Shown here piece by piece: positions 1-6,111 of a stretch of DNA of 12,838 nt. How positions within the stretch are numbered: position 1 is the first letter of the stretch; the number at the start of each line of letters is the position of its first letter. A program made the position numbers and the translations under genes. The notes below the pieces were generated by a model that saw only the letters and a program-made list of their open reading frames with translations, did not search any database and had not been told where the DNA came from. Source of the DNA: an uncultured Eubacteriales bacterium (GTDB taxonomy: Bacteria > Bacillota > Clostridia > Oscillospirales > Oscillospiraceae); assembly GCA_900549705.1 (NCBI GenBank), contig URPI01000048.1, positions 1 to 12,838 of the forward strand, written 5' to 3'.

Positions 1-42
1 CACGACAAAATATCGGTTCCGAAGTGCCGATATTTCATCGTG
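1..42. repeat. Imperfect hairpin at the window edge
   Basis: An inverted repeat pairs AAATATCGG at 8-16 with CCGATATTT at 27-35, and CACGA at 1-5 with TCGTG at 38-42 outside it. No clear T-run follows on either strand, so it is not called a terminator. It may belong to a neighbouring gene or repeat outside the window. Confidence 0.45.
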
Positions 43-45
43 ACA

Positions 46-68
46 GCTTCCCCCCGGGGGAAGCCAAG
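46..68. repeat. GC-rich palindromic repeat (GGGGGAAGCCAAG family)
   Basis: GCTTCCCCC at 46-54 and GGGGGAAGC at 56-64 form a perfect 9-bp palindrome around one base. The 16-nt segment at 53-68 recurs exactly in reverse complement at 12823-12838, and a degenerate relative lies near 4627-4640. It is intergenic and has no coding potential. It is probably one of a family of dispersed palindromic elements. Confidence 0.6.
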
Positions 69-124
69 GGGCAGTTGCGGGAGCTGGTCTATTCAACGTC
101 CTACTCTGTTCCATTCGCAAATGG

Positions 125-198
125 GCGGCTGCGCCGCTCGGGTCGCCAAGTTGGCGACCCCTACAATGGCGGGGCGGAGGCAAGGCGGCTGCGCCGAT
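125..198. repeat. Palindromic repeat cluster (GGGTCGCCAA family)
   Basis: GCGGC at 125-129 pairs with GCCGC at 133-137. Directly after it, GGGTCGCCAA at 140-149 pairs with TTGGCGACCC at 151-160 around a single base, followed by CTACAATGGC. A second copy of the GGCGGCTGCGCCG unit lies at about 185-197. The same GGGTCGCCAA element recurs at 4427, 4519 and, altered, at 4694. Apart from these repeats and the hairpin at 1-42, I see nothing in the 221 bases before the upp terminator. Confidence 0.7.
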
Positions 199-215
199 TC
201 AAACAATTTGGCATA

Positions 216-257
216 GAAAAATCCCCATGCAAGGGCACAAAACCCTTTGCATGGGGA
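216..257 (-). terminator. Rho-independent terminator of the SDR-rpiB-prfA-tsaE-tsaB-upp operon
   Basis: Arms at 222-235 and 243-257 pair through CCCCATGCAA/TTGCATGGGG plus GGG/CCC, with one bulged base and a 7-nt loop. On the minus strand the stem is followed at once by a T-run (220-216). It begins 14 nt past the upp stop. A looser T-rich stretch on the plus side (258-274) could give weak activity in the other direction, but no plus-strand gene needs it. Confidence 0.85.
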
Positions 258-271
258 CTCTTTCGTCTTTT

Positions 272-901
272 TTACTTGGTGCCGAAGATGCGGTCGCCTG
301 CGTCGCCCAGACCGGGGACAATATAGGCGTTCTCGTTGAGCTTCTCATCCAGGGCTGCCAGGTAGATTTCCACATCGGGGTGGGCTTTCTGAACCGCTGC
401 CACGCCCTCGGGAGCGCCGATGATGTTCATCATGATGATGTTCTTGCAGCCGTGCTGCTTCAGGAAATTGATGGCCGCCACGGCGCTGCCGCCGGTTGCC
501 AGCATGGGATCCACCACAAAGACCTGGCGGGACTCAATGTCCTCGGGCAGCTTGCAGTAGTATTCCACAGGCTTGTGGCTGCCGGGGTCACGATACAGGC
601 CGATATGACCAATCTTTGCAGAGGGAATCAGAGCAACCATGTTGTCCACCATGCCCAGACCTGCCCGCAGGACAGGGACGATGGCCAGCTTCTTGCCTGC
701 CAGCATCTTGCACTTGGCGGTGGTAATGGGGGTCTCCACTTCCACTTCCGTCAGCGGCAGATTGCGGGTTGCTTCGTAGCACATCAGGCCTGCAATTTCG
801 CCCACCAGCTCCCGGAATTCCTTCACGCTGGTGTCTTTGCTGCGCAGAATTGCCAGCTTATGCTGAATCAGGGGGTGATTCAATACGTGTACTTGTGCCA
901 T
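272..901 (-). CDS. upp: Uracil phosphoribosyltransferase
   Basis: Converts uracil and PRPP to UMP plus pyrophosphate in cytosolic pyrimidine salvage. At 209 residues it has the normal UPRTase length. Visible signatures are LRAGLGM at residues 79-85, the PRPP-binding loop VDPMLATGGSA at about 130-140, and the C-terminal uracil-binding segment with PGLGDAGDR ending in IFGTK. The ATG at 901 follows an AAGGAG ribosome binding site with a spacing of about 9 nt. It is the last gene of the minus-strand operon, 15 nt after tsaB, and is followed by a terminator. UPP and rpiB also lie in one neighbourhood in Bacillus subtilis, so the grouping is ordinary for Firmicutes. No sequence defect is seen, and no separate promoter or PyrR-type leader is visible in the short gap upstream. 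Confidence 0.97.
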   Translation of the reverse strand: MAQVHVLNHPLIQHKLAILRSKDTSVKEFRELVGEIAGLMCYEATRNLPLTEVEVETPITTAKCKMLAGKKLAIVPVLRAGLGMVDNMVALIPSAKIGHIGLYRDPGSHKPVEYYCKLPEDIESRQVFVVDPMLATGGSAVAAINFLKQHGCKNIIMMNIIGAPEGVAAVQKAHPDVEIYLAALDEKLNENAYIVPGLGDAGDRIFGTK

Positions 902-916
902 GTTCTTTATCTCCTT

Positions 917-1621
917 TTATTGATTCTGCATTCTTTCGTTCCGTTCCCGCTCTGCCTGGCTCAGCCGCAAATAATTGGGCACCAGCTCTGCTGCCGGGGT
1001 CACATTCCCCTGCGCCATCATCCGCTGTGCCTCCAGCGCCACACCGCAGGCTCGCTGGTGCATCCGATGTTCCGGGGGCAGCACCAAAGCAGGAACTTCT
1101 TCCAACAAGGTATTATAGCATAAAACGCTGCCGTCTCCAACCAGAAATATCGGTTCTGCCAAATTTTTTACATCCTCCCGCAAATCCCGAAGGGAAATCG
1201 CCCGATCTTCCCGGATTCTTGTGTACTTTCCACAATCCACGTGGAACAGCGCATTATAGACCTGGCTTCTGCGGGCATCCATCACCGGGCATACATAGCC
1301 CTGCCATGCGCCCAGCCCCACCGCCATGGCGGCCAGGGTGCTGACCCCGATGCAGGGCAGCTCCGCCCCCCAGGCAAAGCCCTTGGCAGCCGCCACGCCA
1401 ATGCGGATGCCGGTGAAGGAGCCGGGTCCGTTGGCAACCGCCACGCCGTCCAGCTGGGAAACCGTCACGCCGCACTGATGCAGCAAATCCTCCGCCATGA
1501 CCATCAATGTCTGGCTGTGGGTCATGCCGGTATTCTGGTAGCTCTCGCCCAGCAGCTTTCCGTCCTGCACCAGCGCCACGGAGGCAGCCTTGGCAGAAGT
1601 CTCAAAGGCTAAAATCTGCAT
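917..1621 (-). CDS. tsaB: tRNA threonylcarbamoyladenosine biosynthesis protein TsaB
   Basis: TsaB is the inactive ASKHA-fold partner that dimerises with TsaD and, with TsaE, transfers the threonylcarbamoyl group to A37 of ANN-decoding tRNAs (t6A). The 234-residue product opens with the family-typical MQILAFETS and carries NGPGSFTGIRIG at residues 64-75. The reading frame stays open up to 1855, but residues upstream of this start read as an antisense-like shadow of tsaE. Two ATGs are possible, at 1627 and 1621. AAGGAG inside the end of tsaE lies 3 nt from the first and 9 nt from the second, so 1621 is preferred. The gene overlaps tsaE by 20 nt, which suggests translational coupling. TsaD and TsaC are not in this window. 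Confidence 0.93.
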   Translation of the reverse strand: MQILAFETSAKAASVALVQDGKLLGESYQNTGMTHSQTLMVMAEDLLHQCGVTVSQLDGVAVANGPGSFTGIRIGVAAAKGFAWGAELPCIGVSTLAAMAVGLGAWQGYVCPVMDARRSQVYNALFHVDCGKYTRIREDRAISLRDLREDVKNLAEPIFLVGDGSVLCYNTLLEEVPALVLPPEHRMHQRACGVALEAQRMMAQGNVTPAAELVPNYLRLSQAERERNERMQNQ

Positions 1622-2039
1622 TTGCATTTTCTCCTTCAATGGTAATCTCTCGGGTATCGTCGCTAAGCTTGGCAATGTCCACCCGAATGGCACCCTCCAT
1701 GGCATCGGCCACGTTTTCGCTCCATTCCACGGCGCACACGCCGCCCCGCTCCAGATAGTCCTCCCAGCCGATGTCCCACAGGTCATCGGAGGAAGCCAGC
1801 CGGTACATATCAAAATGGAACAGGGGCAGCCGCCCGCCCAGGTATTCGTTGACAATGGTATAGGTGGGGCTGGTCACCGGTTGGGTGTAGCCCAGGCCCT
1901 TGGCAAGTCCCCGGGTGAAGGCGGTCTTGCCGGCACCCAAATCGCCGGTGTAGGCAATGATGGTGCCGGGCTTCAGGCGCTGTGCCAGTGCAGCGCCCAG
2001 CTTTTCTGTCTCCTCGGGGGAATGGGTAATATAGTGCAT
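1602..2039 (-). CDS. tsaE: tRNA threonylcarbamoyladenosine biosynthesis ATPase TsaE
   Basis: P-loop ATPase that drives turnover of the TsaBD complex in t6A synthesis; cytosolic. The 145-residue product shows Walker A GDLGAGKT at residues 32-39, the conserved SPTYTIVNEY at 57-66, and FHFDMYRL at about 74-81, all diagnostic of the TsaE (YdiB/YjeE) family. Length is normal. The ATG at 2039 follows AAGGA with 7 nt spacing, 13 nt after the prfA stop. Its 3' end contains the ribosome binding site and start of tsaB. The tsaE-tsaB adjacency is common across bacteria and supports both calls. Confidence 0.95.
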   Translation of the reverse strand: MHYITHSPEETEKLGAALAQRLKPGTIIAYTGDLGAGKTAFTRGLAKGLGYTQPVTSPTYTIVNEYLGGRLPLFHFDMYRLASSDDLWDIGWEDYLERGGVCAVEWSENVADAMEGAIRVDIAKLSDDTREITIEGENANADFSL

Positions 2040-2052
2040 AATGATGTCCTTT

Positions 2053-3111
2053 TTATGTTGAGTGCTTCAATTTTTCCGCCTGGTCCGCTGCTGCCAGGGC
2101 ATTGATGATTTCATCCAGATCGCCGTCCATCACGGCATCGATTTTATAAAGGGTCAACCCAATCCGGTGATCCGTCACTCTGCCCTGGGGGAAATTGTAG
2201 GTGCGAATCCGCTCGTTGCGCATTCCGCTGCCCACCTGGCTGCGGCGCAGGCCGGTAATGGCGCTGTCCAGCCGCTCCTGCTCCTGCTCATAGAGCTTGG
2301 ATGCCAGCATCCGCATACATTTTTCCCGGTTCTGCACCTGGCTGCGCTCCTCCTGGCAGGCTACCACAATGCCGGAGGGCTTGTGAATCAACCGCACGGC
2401 GGAGCTGGTTTTGTTGACGTGCTGACCGCCGGCACCGGAAGCACGGTAGACCTGCATTTCGATGTCCGCCGGGTTAATCTGCACGTCCACCTCCTCCATT
2501 TCCGGCAGCACCGCCACCGTGGCTGTGGAGGTATGCACCCGGCCGCCGGACTCGGTTTCCGGCACCCGCTGCACCCGGTGGACACCGGACTCATACTTCA
2601 TGCGGGAATAGGCCCCCCGCCCGTTGATAACAAAGTCCGCCTCCTTCACGCCGCCCAGCTCGGTGTCGCTGTAGTTCATCAGCTCGATGCTCCACCCCTT
2701 GGCAGCGGCATACATGGAGTACATCCGGAACAGGCTGTGGGCAAACAGGGCGCTTTCCTCGCCGCCAACGCCGCCCCGGATTTCCACAATGACACTTTTC
2801 TCGTCGTTTGGATCCTTGGGCAGCAGGAGAATCTGCAATTTGTCGTGCAGCTCCTCCTTGTTCCGCTTGGCTTCCAAAAAGGTCTCCTGGCACAGCTCCT
2901 TCATCTCCGGGTCAGCCATCAGCTCCTGGGCTTCCTCCATGTCCTGCTCTGCCTGCCGGTAATCACGGTAGGCTTCCACAATGGGCTCCAGCTCATTTTT
3001 TTCCCGCAGCAGCGCTGCCGCCCGCTTGGGGTCATCATAAAAATCCGGCTGCTCCGACTTTGCGCACAGCTCCTCGTATCGGCTTGAAACAGCCGCAAGT
3101 TTATCCAGCAT
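2053..3111 (-). CDS. prfA: Peptide chain release factor 1 (RF1)
   Basis: RF1 reads UAA and UAG in the ribosomal A site and triggers peptide release. The 352-residue product has the codon-recognition tripeptide PET at 184-186 (the P-x-T form of RF1, matching the Bacillus version, not the SPF of RF2). The catalytic GGQ is at 238-240 within SGAGGQHVNKT. The C-terminal YNFPQGRVTDHRIGLT signature is present. RF1 Gln240 is the residue normally methylated by PrmC, whose gene often follows prfA but is absent here; tsaE follows instead. The start at 3111 is preceded by AAGGAG with 6 nt spacing. It lies 20 nt after rpiB in the same operon. Confidence 0.97.
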   Translation of the reverse strand: MLDKLAAVSSRYEELCAKSEQPDFYDDPKRAAALLREKNELEPIVEAYRDYRQAEQDMEEAQELMADPEMKELCQETFLEAKRNKEELHDKLQILLLPKDPNDEKSVIVEIRGGVGGEESALFAHSLFRMYSMYAAAKGWSIELMNYSDTELGGVKEADFVINGRGAYSRMKYESGVHRVQRVPETESGGRVHTSTATVAVLPEMEEVDVQINPADIEMQVYRASGAGGQHVNKTSSAVRLIHKPSGIVVACQEERSQVQNREKCMRMLASKLYEQEQERLDSAITGLRRSQVGSGMRNERIRTYNFPQGRVTDHRIGLTLYKIDAVMDGDLDEIINALAAADQAEKLKHST

Positions 3112-3131
3112 CCCATTCTCCTTGATGTGCC

Positions 3132-3575
3132 TTATTCGTTTTCCAGTGCCATCAGCTTGTCAATCCGGCGCTGGTGACGCTCCCCGTGGGAAAACGCCGT
3201 GTTCAGCCAGGTATCCACGATTTCCAGCGCCAGTCCCTCGCCCACCACCGCAGCGCCCAGCGCCATCATGTTGGTGTCGTTGTGCTCCCGGGTCAGGCGG
3301 GCAGACATCAGGTCGCTGAGCAGCGCGCAGCGCACGCCATCTACCTTATTGGCAGCAATGGACACGCCAATGCCGGTGGTGCACATCACAATGCCTCTTT
3401 CGCATTCGCCGGATGCCACCAGGCGGGCTGCCTTTGCGGCATAGTCGGGGTAGTCGCAGCTATCGAGGGTGTAGGTGCCCACATCGGTCACCTCATAGCC
3501 CTTGTTCTGCAAATGCTCCACCACTCGATTTTTCAGCGCCAAAGCGCCATGGTCACAGCCAACCGCAATTTTCAT
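3132..3575 (-). CDS. rpiB: Ribose-5-phosphate isomerase B
   Basis: Interconverts ribulose 5-phosphate and ribose 5-phosphate in the pentose phosphate pathway, supplying the ribose needed for PRPP. The product is 147 residues, normal for RpiB/LacAB proteins. Signatures are MKIAVGCDHGA at the N-terminus, the segment CTTGIGVSIAANK with the likely catalytic Cys65, and LTREHNDTN in the middle. The usual motif after the cysteine is CGTGIG or CGSGIG, so a Thr replaces the first Gly here. The alternative member of the family, allose-6-phosphate isomerase, is possible but the operon context favours RpiB. The ATG at 3575 has AAGGAG 8 nt upstream and follows the SDR gene by 21 nt. Confidence 0.94.
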   Translation of the reverse strand: MKIAVGCDHGALALKNRVVEHLQNKGYEVTDVGTYTLDSCDYPDYAAKAARLVASGECERGIVMCTTGIGVSIAANKVDGVRCALLSDLMSARLTREHNDTNMMALGAAVVGEGLALEIVDTWLNTAFSHGERHQRRIDKLMALENE

Positions 3576-3596
3576 AAGTGTTTCTCCTTTTCCTTG

Positions 3597-4292
3597 TTAC
3601 ATCACATAGCCGCCGTCCACGTTCAGCACATGGCCGGTGACGAAATCCGCATTTACCAGATATTCCATGGCTCTTGCCACATCCATGGGGATGCCGTTGC
3701 GCTCCAGCGGCGTTTCCTCCGCCATGGAATTGAGAATTTCCGGGTCCACATTGGCGCACATATCCGTGAGAATCACGCCGGGTGCAACTGCGTTGACCCG
3801 GATGCCGCTGGGCCCCAGCTCTTTGGCAAGGGCTTTGGTCAGGGCAATCACCGCCCCCTTGGTGGCAGAATACGCCGCCTCACAGGAGGAGCCGGTGCGC
3901 CCCCACATACTGGACACATTGATGATGCAGCCCCACTGATTTTGCAGGAAGCCCGGCATGGCAGCCTTCACGCAATGGAAGATGCCCTTAACGTTCACAT
4001 CAAAAATCCGATCCCACTGGTCTTCCGTCATCTGGCTCATAAGACCATAATAACAGATTCCCGCATTATTTACAAGAACATCCACTGTTCCAATTTGGTG
4101 GAATGCGGCATTGACCGCCGCCTCGTCAGCCACATCACAGCAAATGGCTGTTGCGCCGGTTCTGTGCGCCACTTCCTTTGCCCGGTCATGCTCCTTTTCA
4201 TACAGGAAATAAACCCGATGCCCCTGGGCGGCAAACAATTCCACCGCCGCTGCTCCAATGCCCCGGGACCCGCCGGTAATTACAATCGTCAT
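3597..4292 (-). CDS. SDR-family NAD(P)-dependent reductase, FabG-like (possible EF-P 5-aminopentanone reductase)
   Basis: A classical short-chain dehydrogenase/reductase of 231 residues. The Rossmann cofactor loop TGGSRGIG is at 6-13, NNAG at 75-78, the catalytic Ser at 127/128 in NVSSMWG, and the Tyr141-x3-Lys145 pair in YSATK, followed by PG at 171-172. All catalytic residues are present, so an active reductase is expected. The substrate cannot be read from sequence. No other fatty-acid genes are nearby, so a 3-oxoacyl-ACP reductase role is not supported by context. From memory, the SSMWGxTGSSCE region resembles Clostridia proteins annotated as YmfI-type reductases that finish EF-P modification; this is inference. 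The start at 4292 has AAGGAG with 7 nt spacing. It is the first gene of the operon; no convincing promoter could be picked out upstream among the repeats. Confidence 0.88.
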   Translation of the reverse strand: MTIVITGGSRGIGAAAVELFAAQGHRVYFLYEKEHDRAKEVAHRTGATAICCDVADEAAVNAAFHQIGTVDVLVNNAGICYYGLMSQMTEDQWDRIFDVNVKGIFHCVKAAMPGFLQNQWGCIINVSSMWGRTGSSCEAAYSATKGAVIALTKALAKELGPSGIRVNAVAPGVILTDMCANVDPEILNSMAEETPLERNGIPMDVARAMEYLVNADFVTGHVLNVDGGYVM

Positions 4293-4334
4293 TCAGACGC
4301 TCCTTTCTGTCCGTTTCCTGCACCTTGCTTTCCC

Positions 4335-4366
4335 CCGCACCCGTAGGGGAGGCTCTTAGCCTCCCG
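4335..4366. repeat. Left arm of a 32-bp inverted repeat, itself a hairpin
   Basis: Contains GGGAGGCT at 4347-4354 pairing with AGCCTCCC at 4358-4365 over a 3-nt loop. The whole 32-nt stretch recurs in reverse complement at 4654-4685 with a single mismatch in the loop. The two arms bracket about 290 bp of other palindromes. No transposase or clear target duplication was seen. Confidence 0.75.
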
Positions 4367-4426
4367 AAGCTCACGCTACAGAGCGCCCTGTTGAATGGTA
4401 CTCGCCAAAAACTTCTGAGTTTGTAG

Positions 4427-4447
4427 GGGTCGCCAACTTGGCGACCC
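4427..4447. repeat. GGGTCGCCAA-family palindrome
   Basis: GGGTCGCCAA at 4427-4436 and TTGGCGACCC at 4438-4447 are perfect 10-bp arms around one base, preceded by GTAG. It is the reverse orientation of the copy at 140-160. Confidence 0.75.
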
Positions 4448-4500
4448 GCCGCCCCCCGCAACTGAGCGGTCATGTATAATGGTGGGCGTTTTCCATATGC

Positions 4501-4539
4501 GGCGGCTCTGCCGCCGACGGGTCGCCAGGTTGGCGACCC
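4501..4539. repeat. Double palindrome (GGCGGC hairpin plus GGGTCGCCA element)
   Basis: GGCGGC at 4501-4506 pairs with GCCGCC at 4510-4515. This is followed by GGGTCGCCA at 4519-4527 pairing with TGGCGACCC at 4531-4539, then CTACAAGG. The order of the two hairpins repeats the one at 125-160, so the unit is composite. Between the elements (about 4366-4426 and 4448-4500) I see no gene. Confidence 0.7.
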
Positions 4540-4614
4540 CTACAAGGGCTGTGCAAAACCGTAAGGCCATGCCATTCAACGCACTGCACCCCCTCAGCTT
4601 CGCTGCGCTCAGCA

Positions 4615-4651
4615 GCTCCCCCAATGGGGGGAGCCAAGGGCACTTCGTGCC
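4615..4651. repeat. Paired small hairpins
   Basis: GCTCCCCC at 4615-4622 pairs with GGGGGAGC at 4627-4634, and GGCAC at 4639-4643 pairs with GTGCC at 4647-4651. The linking GAGCCAAGGG resembles the GGGGGAAGCCAAG element at 53-68. Confidence 0.6.
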
Positions 4652-4653
4652 AG

Positions 4654-4685
4654 CGGGAGGCTAATAGCCTCCCCTACGGGTGCGG
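4654..4685. repeat. Right arm of the 32-bp inverted repeat
   Basis: Reverse complement of 4335-4366 with one mismatch in the loop. It contains GGGAGGCT at 4655-4662 pairing with AGCCTCCC at 4666-4673. Confidence 0.75.
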
Positions 4686-4693
4686 TAGGAGAC

Positions 4694-4714
4694 GGGTTGC
4701 CAAGTTGGCAACCC
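4694..4714. repeat. GGGTTGCCAA palindrome, compensated variant
   Basis: GGGTTGCCAA at 4694-4703 and TTGGCAACCC at 4705-4714 flank one base. Compared with the copies at 140 and 4427, position 5 of the left arm and its partner in the right arm have both changed (C:G to T:A), so the palindrome stays perfect. The remaining bases to 4847 show no gene. Confidence 0.75.
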
Positions 4715-4841
4715 CTACGATGGCGGTGCAATTTAGCAAACCACTCTGCAAGCCATAAGCCCCTCACCCCTGGTTTCCACCTTGGCTCGTCACCGGGCGG
4801 GTTCATGCACCAACGTATTGGTACAGGGCTCGTTGCGTCAT

Positions 4842-4869
4842 TAAAAACGGGCTGCCCGGAGGCAGCCCG
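4842..4869 (-). terminator. Rho-independent terminator of the yabP-yabQ-divIC-yabR operon
   Basis: CGGGCTGCC at 4848-4856 pairs with GGCAGCCCG at 4861-4869 over a CGGA loop. On the minus strand it is followed by five Ts (4847-4843). It lies 6 nt past the S1-domain gene. The plus strand also has a T6 run at 4872-4877, so it could act in both directions, though no plus-strand gene ends here. Confidence 0.88.
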
Positions 4870-4875
4870 CCTTTT

Positions 4876-5364
4876 TTATCTTCTTCTGCTCTTGGTGCGA
4901 TGCTCGGAATACTGCTTAATGGAAGAAATCTTGCTGTCGGATTCCGACATAAAGGCCTTCAGTTTCTCCTCGAACAGCTGGTCAGCGGTTTTGGGAGCGG
5001 CATTCTGAACAGGGGCAGGCTTGGCGCTGGGACGGTTCTGACCGAAATTGGGGCGGGAACCGGCAGGGCGGTTGCTGCGGAAATCCGGTCTGCTGCCCTC
5101 TCGCTGGGGCTTTGGCTCCAGGCGCTTGATGGACAGGTTGATTTTTCCGTTTTCATTGCCAATGACCATCACCTTCACATCCTGACCCTCGGTCAGATGC
5201 TGGCGAATGTCACTGACATAGGCATTGGCGACTTCGGAAATATGTACCATGCCGGTCTTATTTTCCGGCAGGGCAATAAAAGCGCCAAAATTGGTGATGG
5301 ATTTGACTTTCCCCTCTAGTACGGCTCCAACGGTTAACTCCATAGTTTGCTTTATTTCCTCCAT
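4876..5364 (-). CDS. yabR: S1 RNA-binding domain protein (YabR-like)
   Basis: A 162-residue cytosolic protein with one S1 domain at about residues 9-82 (VGAVLEGKV, NFGAFIAL, GMVHISEV, INLSIKRL), then a long Arg/Pro/Asn-rich disordered linker and a short C-terminal part ending in basic RTKSRRR. S1 domains bind single-stranded RNA; the exact target is unknown. It directly follows divIC, as yabR does in B. subtilis, which is the basis for the symbol. The ATG at 5364 overlaps the divIC stop as TAATG, consistent with coupled re-initiation, but lacks a clear upstream ribosome binding site. An internal ATG at 5343 gives the more family-like start MELTVGAV, with GGAGG about 14 nt upstream, so the first seven residues are uncertain. 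Confidence 0.88.
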   Translation of the reverse strand: MEEIKQTMELTVGAVLEGKVKSITNFGAFIALPENKTGMVHISEVANAYVSDIRQHLTEGQDVKVMVIGNENGKINLSIKRLEPKPQREGSRPDFRSNRPAGSRPNFGQNRPSAKPAPVQNAAPKTADQLFEEKLKAFMSESDSKISSIKQYSEHRTKSRRR

Positions 5365-5678
5365 TATTTGACTTGCGCTTCAATCAGGATGGCATCCTTG
5401 GGAACGAGCCCCAGCTCTTGCTGGGCAATGCGCTCCACACTCTTGGCAGAACCCAAATCCACAATGTTGTGCGACAGCACCTGATTCTCGTATTCAATCT
5501 GCGCTGCCTGACTGCGGAGTTCTTCGGTCTTTGCAGCCATGCAATGGTCCACAAAGCTCAGCGCACCCAGGGCGATGACCGTGAATCCCAGGACGATGGC
5601 TAACATCATTGTCACCCGGCGGCTGCTCCGAAACAGCACCACCTGCACCTTTCCGATTTTCAGCTTGTTCTCTGCCAT
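5364..5678 (-). CDS. divIC: Septum formation initiator, DivIC/FtsB family
   Basis: A 104-residue bitopic membrane protein of the divisome; in the family it works with FtsL and DivIB to activate septal peptidoglycan synthesis. A basic N-terminal cytoplasmic tail (RSSRR at 17-21) is followed by one membrane segment at about 24-43. A coiled coil (about 48-72, EELRSQAAQIEYENQVL) comes next, and then the conserved SVERIAQQELGLVPKDA tail. The frame is open to 5756, but the start at 5678 is chosen because GGAGG lies 8 nt upstream and the protein then begins with MAENKLK. It sits after yabQ as in B. subtilis. The last 61 codons of the yabQ frame run through its 5' part. Confidence 0.9.
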   Translation of the reverse strand: MAENKLKIGKVQVVLFRSSRRVTMMLAIVLGFTVIALGALSFVDHCMAAKTEELRSQAAQIEYENQVLSHNIVDLGSAKSVERIAQQELGLVPKDAILIEAQVK

Positions 5679-6111
5679 GATTGACACCTCCATGCGGCTG
5701 CCGACGCATTCGACTGCCGTTGCGATATATTGTAACCCATTTTTGCCCAGATGCAAATAAAATTTTCAAAAATTCCAAAATTTTTTTTGGAAGCCACAGT
5801 GCAAGCGTCCAAATTCGCTTCATGAAGCACCAAAATCCACGAAAAACAGGTCGCAGCAGCCGTCCCGCTGTCAGCTCCCACATTAGTCCCCCTACTGCAA
5901 GCCCGGCAGAGTACCCCACCCGCAGGTCACCGCCGCAAACCCGGAGTGCGAGAAACAGCCACACCCATCCTGTCACCGCCAGAAACACTAGGTCGCTCAG
6001 GGCAGTATTGCGGGGACGCAGGGGGCGGAGGAAGTCGTACCACAGTCCCAGTCCCACCCCCAGCAGGCACGCCGCCCCAAACCGCTGGAGGGCAAGCGCC
6101 GGGGGCGTCAT
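5494..6111 (-). CDS. yabQ: Spore cortex biosynthesis protein YabQ
   Basis: YabQ is a membrane protein needed for spore cortex formation in B. subtilis. The N-terminal 80 residues fit the family: a hydrophobic start with GVGLGLWYDFLRPLR, a second segment around LSDLVFLAVTGWVWLFLAL, and a third near GYSAGLAVGGLMWEL. A lysine/phenylalanine-rich stretch follows, ending in GQKWVTIYRN at about 118-127. The start ATG at 6111 overlaps the yabP stop as ATGA. The frame does not stop until 5494, so it overlaps divIC by 185 nt, and roughly the last 60 residues are a by-product of divIC coding. The functional protein may be shorter, or a stop may have been lost. An A8 run at 5788-5781 (minus strand) lies in the gene. 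Confidence 0.82.
   Translation of the reverse strand: MTPPALALQRFGAACLLGVGLGLWYDFLRPLRPRNTALSDLVFLAVTGWVWLFLALRVCGGDLRVGYSAGLAVGGLMWELTAGRLLRPVFRGFWCFMKRIWTLALWLPKKILEFLKILFASGQKWVTIYRNGSRMRRQPHGGVNHGREQAENRKGAGGAVSEQPPGDNDVSHRPGIHGHRPGCAELCGPLHGCKDRRTPQSGSAD

Noticed and set aside
227..1123. A 298-residue plus-strand open frame opposite upp and the end of tsaB
   Set aside because: It runs through the terminator and two well-identified minus-strand genes and resembles their complement only.
1628..1855. N-terminal extension of the tsaB frame
   Set aside because: The extra 76 residues overlap tsaE in another frame and lack TsaB similarity; a good ribosome binding site supports the start at 1621.
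2062..3087. A 341-residue open frame on the plus strand opposite prfA
   Set aside because: It is an antisense shadow of a clear RF1 gene, rich in His/Leu/Gln and with no ribosome binding site or recognisable family.
4476..4481. TATAAT on the plus strand inside the repeat block
   Set aside because: No acceptable -35 box 16-18 bp upstream and no plus-strand gene follows.
4335..4714. CRISPR array or small-RNA gene in the repeat block
   Set aside because: The repeats are palindromes at irregular spacing with no unique spacers of constant length, and no promoter-terminator pair frames a transcript.
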